DNA from: Actinomycetota bacterium
GTDB taxonomy: Bacteria > Actinomycetota > Acidimicrobiia > Acidimicrobiales > JAHWLA01
Length of the DNA: 7,420 bases
Assembly: GCA_019347595.1 (NCBI GenBank)
Contig: JAHWLA010000138.1
Coordinates: 1 to 7,420, forward strand
Reading direction: 5' to 3'
The first letter of the stretch is position 1; every line of letters starts with the position of its first letter. The notes beneath the pieces were generated by a model that did not search any database, had not been told where the DNA came from, and saw nothing but the letters and a program-made list of their open reading frames with translations. This document shows, piece by piece, positions 1-4,556 of this stretch. A program made the translations under genes and the position numbers.

Positions 1-76
1 CGGCGGCACCTGTGGCGAGCACGGCCACGTCGGCGGCCAGCAGGACCACGATGAGGTCCGCGAGGAGCCGGTGCAC
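1..76 (-). CDS. Possible N-terminus of an unidentified membrane or exported protein (partial)
   Basis: A minus-strand frame opens with GTG at 76 and stays open to the left edge, giving 25 residues. They begin VHRLLADLIVVLLAADVAVL and continue hydrophobically, which looks like a membrane helix or signal anchor. No Shine-Dalgarno sequence precedes the GTG. A TATCGT hexamer (minus strand, 88-83) ends six bases before it, so a leaderless transcript is possible. No other start codon in this frame lies between 77 and 120. The gene would be divergent from the AAA+ ATPase gene, with 75 bp between the starts. Too little is visible to name a family. The frame could also be a chance opening in high-GC DNA. 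Confidence 0.35.
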   Translation of the reverse strand, partial: MHRLLADLIVVLLAADVAVLATGAA

Positions 77-82
77 GGCCCG

Positions 83-92
83 ACGATAGGTT
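83..92. promoter_or_regulatory. Overlapping face-to-face -10-like hexamers (possible bidirectional promoter)
   Basis: The ten bases ACGATAGGTT contain TAGGTT on the plus strand (87-92) and TATCGT on the minus strand (88-83). Both fit TAnnnT. The plus-strand element would start RNA near 99-100, leaving a leader of about 50 nt before the ATPase start at 152. The minus-strand element would start RNA at about the GTG at 76. I see no good TTGACA-like -35 for either direction, so this is a weak call from sequence pattern and gene arrangement. Confidence 0.3.
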
Positions 93-151
93 GGGGCGCT
101 CGCGGCACGACGTCGGCGCCGTCGTGGTGGTGCCGGAGGAGGATCGATCCG

Positions 152-1552
152 ATGGCAGACCGACCGGCCACGCTGGGACAGCTCAAGTCCTCGGGATGGC
201 GATCCCGTCCCGTCAAGGACGAGGTGCGGGAGAACGTGATCGCCCGGCTGCGCGAGGGCCGGCCCATCGTCGAGGGCGTGTTGGGCTACGACGAGTCGGT
301 GCTCCCCCAGCTCGAGAACGCCCTGCTGGCCGGCCACGACGTGATCTTCCTGGGCGAGCGCGGCCAGGCCAAGACCCGCATCATCCGCGCGCTCACCGCA
401 CTCCTCGACGAGTGGATGCCGATCGTGGTGGGTTCGGAGATCAACGACGATCCCTACCACCCGGTCTCCAAGCACGCCCGCGACGTGGTGGCCGAGAAGG
501 GGGACGACACCCCGATCGAGTGGGTGCATCGCGACGACCGGTTCGGCGAGAAGCTGGCGACGCCCGACACGTCGATCGCCGACCTGATCGGCGAGGTCGA
601 CCCCATCAAGGTCGCCGAGGGCCGCTACCTCTCCGACGAGCTGACGCTGCACTACGGCCTCGTCCCCCGCACCAACCGCGGCATCTTCGCCATCAACGAG
701 CTGCCCGACCTGGCCGAGCGCATCCAGGTCGGCCTGCTCAACGTGCTCGAGGAGCGCGACGTCCAGGTGCGGGGCTACAAGATCCGCCTCCCGCTCGACG
801 TGATGCTGGTGGCGTCGGCGAACCCCGAGGACTACACCAACCGCGGCCGCATCATCACCCCGCTCAAGGACCGCTTCGGCGCCCAGATCCGTACCCACTA
901 CCCGCTCGACACCGAGACGGAGATCGAGGTGGTGCGCCAGGAGGCGACCGCCTTCGACGCGCTGGGGATGCGCGTGCAGGTGCCCGCCTTCATGGCCGAC
1001 ATCGTGGCGACCATCAGCCACCTGGCCCGCGCCAGCGCCCACATCAACCAGCGCTCGGGCGTCTCCGTGCGGCTCAGCATCTCCAACTACGAGACGCTCG
1101 TCGCCAACGCTGCTCGCCGCGCCCTGCGCCTCGGCGAGCAGGACGTCGTCCCCCGCATCAGCGACCTCGAAGCGCTGGCGTCGTCGACGGCGGGTAAGGT
1201 CGAGATCGAGACGCTGGAGGAAGGGCGCGACGAGCAGATCGTGGAGCGGCTGGTGAAGTCGGCGGTCCTCACCGTGTTCAAGGACCGCTGCCCGATGGAG
1301 CTGTTCCGTGACGTCGTCGTCGCCTTCGACGAGGGCACGGTCGTCCACGCGGGCGACGACATCGCGTCGACGACGTACGTGGAGACGCTCGCCTCCATGC
1401 CGGTGCTCAAGGCCCCCGTGATGGAGCTGGCCGAGAGCGAGACGCCGGCCGCCGTGGCCAGCGCCACCGAGTTCGTGCTGGAGGGGCTGCACCTGTCGAA
1501 GCGGCTCAACAAGGAAGCGGTGCCGGGGCGGGCGTCCTACCGAGGCCGCTGA
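152..1552 (+). CDS. ChlI/MoxR-type AAA+ ATPase (magnesium chelatase-like, Rv0958-like)
   Basis: This 466-residue protein is an AAA+ ATPase of the magnesium-chelatase/MoxR branch, probably a cytoplasmic hexameric remodelling ATPase working with a VWA partner. The start is ATG at 152, because GGAGGAGG at 135-142 lies nine bases upstream. The frame is open further upstream, but the extension has no ribosome site. Motifs are Walker A GERGQAKT (68-75), Walker B FAINE (179-183), sensor 1 SANPEDY (222-228, Asn224), an arginine-finger region DRFG (240-243) and a sensor 2 candidate Arg307 in GVSVRLS. The Walker A glycine before lysine is Ala73, and the Walker B aspartate is Asn182. From memory these substitutions occur across the actinobacterial family, so the protein need not be inactive. 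Length and motifs resemble M. tuberculosis Rv0958, whose neighbour Rv0959 is a VWA protein of about 672 residues. Here the matching VWA gene is 3 kb downstream. A role in chlorophyll synthesis is unlikely, since no other pigment gene is present. Confidence 0.93.
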   Translation: MADRPATLGQLKSSGWRSRPVKDEVRENVIARLREGRPIVEGVLGYDESVLPQLENALLAGHDVIFLGERGQAKTRIIRALTALLDEWMPIVVGSEINDDPYHPVSKHARDVVAEKGDDTPIEWVHRDDRFGEKLATPDTSIADLIGEVDPIKVAEGRYLSDELTLHYGLVPRTNRGIFAINELPDLAERIQVGLLNVLEERDVQVRGYKIRLPLDVMLVASANPEDYTNRGRIITPLKDRFGAQIRTHYPLDTETEIEVVRQEATAFDALGMRVQVPAFMADIVATISHLARASAHINQRSGVSVRLSISNYETLVANAARRALRLGEQDVVPRISDLEALASSTAGKVEIETLEEGRDEQIVERLVKSAVLTVFKDRCPMELFRDVVVAFDEGTVVHAGDDIASTTYVETLASMPVLKAPVMELAESETPAAVASATEFVLEGLHLSKRLNKEAVPGRASYRGR

Positions 1553-1565
1553 CTCGCGAAGGGCG

Positions 1566-2282
1566 TCAGCCGGCGGCGGCGGGCTGCGCCCACCCCATCC
1601 GCATGCCGCCCGCACCGTTGCTCCGGTTGTAGACGGCGTCGGCGGCTGCCGCCGGGTCGGCCACCTCCACCCGGGCCAGCCGCCCTCGCACCCGCATGAG
1701 GTACAGCGCGACATCGACGCGCAGGCGGTCGGGCGGCCGGTCCAGGCAGAGGCCCGTCAGCTCCTCGAAGCGGCGCAGGCGGTTGAGCACCGTCTTGCTG
1801 TGCAGCCCGAGGGCGCGGGCGGTGGCTTTGGCGGAGCCCTCGTTCCAGTGGAGGGCTTCAAGCGTGCAGAGCAATCGGGTGGTGATGGACCCCGGCAGCC
1901 CGAGGACGGGGCCGAACACGTCTTGGATCACGGCCTCCTGCTCCTCGTCGCTGGTGGCGGCGAGCACCTGGTACACGAGGAGCTCTTCGACGGCGAGCAC
2001 CCGGCGGGTGGTGGGGAGCCGCGTGGCCAGCAGCAGCAGTGTCCCGGCCCGCCGGTACGACGACTCGGGGGCCAGCAGCACCAACCACCCGTGTGTGCCG
2101 GCCAGGCGGGCCACCACCTGCCGGCTCCCGTCGTCGACGACCACGGCGAGGTGCGGAACCGTCGGGCCCTCGGGTGGGCGGAGGGTGGCGGGCGGGAGCC
2201 CGTGGGCCGCCAGCAGCTCTCCGGCCGCCACGGTGTTGCGGGCGACGACGAGTGCGAGGTTGGGGCTGTCGTATCCGGTCAT
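1566..2282 (-). CDS. DNA-binding protein with PucR-type C-terminal helix-turn-helix
   Basis: This 238-residue protein is probably a transcriptional regulator. Residues about 138-196 form a PucR/CdaR-like helix-turn-helix: LEALHWNEGSAKATARALGL is followed by HSKTVLNRLRRFEELTGL and a tail RLRVDVALYLMRV that is typical of this domain. The N-terminal 130 residues have no family I recognise and no GGDEF-like or GAF motif that I can see, so the signal it senses is unknown. The start is ATG at 2282, with AGGAGG (minus strand, 2294-2289) six bases upstream, inside the end of the preceding gene. Its first bases share ATGA with that gene's stop, a classic coupling overlap. A much longer frame extends upstream to 2756, but it runs through the membrane-protein gene and is arginine-rich noise. 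The gene ends 13 bp from the convergent ATPase gene, and no hairpin lies between them. Confidence 0.85.
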   Translation of the reverse strand: MTGYDSPNLALVVARNTVAAGELLAAHGLPPATLRPPEGPTVPHLAVVVDDGSRQVVARLAGTHGWLVLLAPESSYRRAGTLLLLATRLPTTRRVLAVEELLVYQVLAATSDEEQEAVIQDVFGPVLGLPGSITTRLLCTLEALHWNEGSAKATARALGLHSKTVLNRLRRFEELTGLCLDRPPDRLRVDVALYLMRVRGRLARVEVADPAAAADAVYNRSNGAGGMRMGWAQPAAAG

Positions 2283-3160
2283 TGCACCCCTCCTTGTCCG
2301 GTGACGTCTGCGTCGCCCACCGCGTCGCCGAGGCGAGCGGTGCGAGCCGTCAAGTCGGCGATCTCCGACCCCGAGCCGAGGGGCGGGCTGTCGTCGTGGC
2401 GGGCGACCTCGGCGTTGAGCACGCCGAGCGGGACAGTGACGACGAGGGTGGCATCGGCGGCTTCGAAGTGCGCCGTGCACGAGGTGCAGTCGTCGCCGGC
2501 GTCCTCGATGCGCACGCCGCTCAAGCGGTTGCCCGATTCCTCCACGGTGACGACGTAGGTGTGTGTCCCGTAGTCGAACAACGACTCGAGCACCCGCTCG
2601 GCGCGCGTGGCGGTCGGCGCCGTGTCGGGGGAGCGGTAGCGCGTGGTGAAGACGACGACGTTCCTGGTCCGGTCGAACTCCATGGACGCGGCGATGACGT
2701 CGTAGTACCAGTCGTTGGGGACGGCGTCGTTGGCGACGTCGTCGGCGCTCATCCACGCTTCCAGCGAGGCGCCGGCGTCGGCCTGCACGTTGGGCGGTGA
2801 CGTGACGGGCGGCGCCGCGGGCGGGGTGCCGGTGGGCGCCGTCCTCGGGCGCGTGTTCTCCGACGGCGCCGGGGGATACCCGCTGCTGTTGCCCGCTCCT
2901 GCGCCCGGGTCGGCGTCGGGCGGGGCGGTGGTGGTCGTCTGCCGCGTGTCGCGGTCGTCGACGACGCGCAGCCGGGCGCTGTCGTCGCCCTCGCCGAGCA
3001 TCACGAACGCGGTGAGGGCGACGGCCAGCGCAGCGACGCCGCCGCCCAACCGCTGTGCGGCGCGTCGACGACGCAGCCGGTGGGCGCGGCCGTAGACGAC
3101 GCCCAGCATCTCGTCGACCGAACGCGGCCCGACGGGTTCAGTGACGGAGGCCGAGGGCAA
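2279..3160 (-). CDS. Single-pass membrane protein encoded with an ECF sigma factor, candidate anti-sigma or sensor
   Basis: This 293-residue protein has a short basic N-terminus (RLRRRRAAQRL, 28-38), one membrane helix (about 39-56), a Pro/Thr-rich linker (about 71-125) and a C-terminal domain of about 165 residues, predicted extracytoplasmic, with a CTSC pair (Cys225, Cys228). The layout of cytoplasmic tail, one helix and outside domain, directly after a sigma factor gene, suggests an anti-sigma factor or surface sensor. However, the N-terminus lacks the HxxxCxxC motif of zinc anti-sigma factors and is shorter than a usual anti-sigma domain, so this is inference. The start chosen is TTG at 3160, because AGGAGG (minus, 3172-3167) sits six bases upstream. 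The gene then overlaps the sigma factor gene by 23 nt. An ATG at residue 18 (3109) would remove the overlap but has no good ribosome site. The gene ends in an ATGA overlap with the next regulator. Confidence 0.82.
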   Translation of the reverse strand: MPSASVTEPVGPRSVDEMLGVVYGRAHRLRRRRAAQRLGGGVAALAVALTAFVMLGEGDDSARLRVVDDRDTRQTTTTAPPDADPGAGAGNSSGYPPAPSENTRPRTAPTGTPPAAPPVTSPPNVQADAGASLEAWMSADDVANDAVPNDWYYDVIAASMEFDRTRNVVVFTTRYRSPDTAPTATRAERVLESLFDYGTHTYVVTVEESGNRLSGVRIEDAGDDCTSCTAHFEAADATLVVTVPLGVLNAEVARHDDSPPLGSGSEIADLTARTARLGDAVGDADVTGQGGVQ

Positions 3161-3680
3161 CGTGCACCTCCTCTCCGTCTCCCGCTTCGAGGATGTCGCC
3201 GTCGACGCCGAACCGCTCGCGCAGCCGCGTCAGCCCGCGATGCACGTGCGACTTCACGGTGCCGTTGGCCATCGACAGGCAGTGGGCGATGTCGTCGTCG
3301 GCCAGGTCGCCGAAGTAGCGGAGCACGAGAACCTCGCGCTGGCGGTCGGGCAGCTTGTCGAGGGCGCCCAGCAGCCAGATGCGGTCGACCGCCTCGCTCT
3401 GCGGGTCGTCGTGGAGGATGCGCCGGTCGGGGAGCGAGCGGCGGCGGCGAAGGACGTCGATGGCGACGTTGGCAGTGACGCGCAGCACCCACGCATCCCG
3501 GTAGTCGAGCCCGCCGACCTTGCGCCAACGGACCAGCGCCCGGGAGAACGCCTCGGCGGCGGCGTCCTCGGCCTCGGCGCTGTTGCCGAGCATGCGGACC
3601 GCCACGCCGAACGCCCGTGGGTAGTTCGAGCGGAAGAAGTCCTCGAACTCGGTGTCGGCGGTGCGGCCGTCTCGCATCAT
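3138..3680 (-). CDS. ECF RNA polymerase sigma factor (SigE-like)
   Basis: This 180-residue group 4 (ECF) sigma factor would direct RNA polymerase to a specific promoter set. Region 2 spans about residues 11-81, with the DAAAEAFSRALVRW segment of region 2.2 and the AWVLRVTANVAIDVLRRRR helix of region 2.4. Region 4 spans about 107-157 (LDKLPDRQREVLVLRYF, then the helix-turn-helix DDIAHCLSMANGTVKSHVHR). Regions 1.1 and 3 are missing, as expected for ECF proteins. The start is one of two adjacent ATG codons (3680 or 3677). Only a weak AGG precedes them, so expression may depend on the upstream secreted-protein transcript, 55 bp away, or on a leaderless start. The 3' end overlaps the membrane-protein gene, as expected for a sigma and regulator pair. 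The target promoter sequence cannot be deduced with confidence. Confidence 0.95.
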   Translation of the reverse strand: MMRDGRTADTEFEDFFRSNYPRAFGVAVRMLGNSAEAEDAAAEAFSRALVRWRKVGGLDYRDAWVLRVTANVAIDVLRRRRSLPDRRILHDDPQSEAVDRIWLLGALDKLPDRQREVLVLRYFGDLADDDIAHCLSMANGTVKSHVHRGLTRLRERFGVDGDILEAGDGEEVHVALGLRH

Positions 3681-3735
3681 CGACCTAACGCACGGAGGGA
3701 CGCGAACGGGTTACGCGTGGCGGCGAAATGCGCCG
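3681..3735 (-). other. 55-bp gap between secreted-protein and sigma factor genes
   Basis: On the minus strand this gap holds GTAACCCGTT and, just before the start codons, GCGTTAGGTCG. An ECF-type -35 (AAC core) and -10 (CGTT) could be read from these, but AAC and CGTT are 19 nt apart, longer than the usual 16-17. I see no clear terminator hairpin, so read-through from the secreted-protein gene is likely. Autoregulation by the sigma factor is possible but unproven. Confidence 0.25.
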
Positions 3736-4455
3736 TCAGCACCGAGGGTCGGCGTCGAGCGCGACGCAGAGGCGCGGCGTGTCGACCGTGGCGTGCCCGA
3801 TGTCGACGAGCGGGGCGTCGCCTTCGCCGATGGCGGCGCCATTTCCTGCGTCGGTGCGCGTGCACCTACCGTCGTTCACGGCGCACTCGTAGTTCCGGGC
3901 CTGGTACCGGATGTCGGGCCTTGCTTCGGCGGTCTGGTTCCCGGACCCGACGCAGGCGCCGGAGTCCGGGACGCACGCATCACCGGTGGCGCCGAGGCTC
4001 ACGACGCCGCCGTTGTAGCCGTAGCGGAACCCGACGCCGAGGACGTGTACCCACCACGGTTCACCCGGGTGGCCGAGCGGTGTCGCAGCCTCGAAGGGCA
4101 GCGCGACCGGGGTCCGCTTGCAGGATTTCGGCGACGACTGCTTCACGCACGTCACGCCCGCGTCGCCGTTCTCCCAGTCGACCCAGGTGGAGAGCAACTC
4201 GCCCCGGCGCAGGCCGCCGGCCTTGATGTCGTAGCAGCCGTAGGCCCCGGTCACCGGCCGGTCGAGGTGCATGCCGCCGCCGATCACCAGCCCGTACTGC
4301 TCGGCGACGTCGACGTCGACCGTGTTCTGGGCGTGGCGCTCGCACCAGGAGTCGCCCGTGCGGAAGCGCTTGGGAAGGTCGTCGGCGGAGGCAGGAAGCA
4401 CCGCCGCTGCGACCACCGCCGTGATTGCCATTCCCGTGAACGCGAGCCGCTTCAT
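3736..4455 (-). CDS. Secreted cysteine-rich protein of unrecognised family
   Basis: This 239-residue protein starts at ATG 4455, where MKRLAFTGMAITAVVAAAVL forms a clear signal peptide. A likely cleavage site follows ASA at residue 24, before DDLPKR. An upstream in-frame ATG at 4524 would bury the signal peptide and is rejected. GGGGAG (minus, 4465-4460) four bases upstream serves as a close ribosome site. The mature chain has ten cysteines (38, 74, 103, 112, 161, 168, 191, 198, 230, 239), enough for five disulfides, and the last residue is Cys. It also has a Trp pair at 134-135 and Gly/Tyr-rich stretches. There is no lipobox and no second membrane segment. I recognise no enzyme or binding domain. 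It lies upstream of, and in the same direction as, the sigma factor gene, so it may belong to the same envelope-response unit or be an output of it. It is divergent from the VWA gene. Confidence 0.85.
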   Translation of the reverse strand: MKRLAFTGMAITAVVAAAVLPASADDLPKRFRTGDSWCERHAQNTVDVDVAEQYGLVIGGGMHLDRPVTGAYGCYDIKAGGLRRGELLSTWVDWENGDAGVTCVKQSSPKSCKRTPVALPFEAATPLGHPGEPWWVHVLGVGFRYGYNGGVVSLGATGDACVPDSGACVGSGNQTAEARPDIRYQARNYECAVNDGRCTRTDAGNGAAIGEGDAPLVDIGHATVDTPRLCVALDADPRC

Positions 4456-4556
4456 GCAACTCCCCAACCCGCCGACCCCTGTTGTGACATTCGCCACTGT
4501 GTGCCCGAAATGTCGGAAAATCAACTGCCAATGCCCGCGGACCTAGGCTGCAAGCG
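4456..4556. promoter_or_regulatory. Divergent promoter region with inverted repeat between secreted-protein and VWA genes
   Basis: This 101-bp region is less GC-rich than its surroundings. It contains an inverted repeat, GACATTCG (4486-4493) and CGAAATGTC (4506-4514), with one extra A in the second arm. It also contains an interrupted palindrome, CCGA-AATG-TCGG (4505-4516). On the minus strand TTGATT and CACAGT, 17 bp apart, are a possible promoter for the secreted-protein gene, and the CCGA/TCGG element lies in its spacer. A regulator bound there could control that promoter and perhaps the VWA gene, but no known operator was recognised. Confidence 0.4.
4544..4549 (+). promoter_or_regulatory. 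-10 hexamer TAGGCT for a probable leaderless VWA transcript
   Basis: TAGGCT fits TAnnnT and ends seven bases before the ATG at 4557, so transcription would begin at or next to the start codon. The bases between (gcaagcg) carry no Shine-Dalgarno sequence. Leaderless mRNAs are common in actinobacteria. The -35 region (around 4521-4526, TCAACT) is a poor match to TTGACA. Confidence 0.45.

Noticed and set aside
71..151. 27-residue N-terminal extension of the AAA+ ATPase from GTG at 71
   Set aside because: No ribosome site precedes GTG 71, while a strong GGAGGAGG stands nine bases before ATG 152. The extension is also Trp/Arg-rich and unlike the family.
152..1552. True magnesium chelatase subunit for chlorophyll or cobalamin synthesis
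   Set aside because: No pigment or cobalamin genes are present, and the length and FAINE/SANPEDY motifs fit the Rv0958-like group better.
2283..2756. Longer minus-strand frame that would extend the PucR-type protein upstream
   Set aside because: It is arginine/histidine-rich shadow sequence over the membrane-protein gene. The ATG at 2282 has its own AGGAGG and an ATGA overlap.
4456..4524. Upstream ATG for the secreted protein
   Set aside because: It would place 23 residues before a perfect signal peptide. ATG 4455 has a close GGGGAG.
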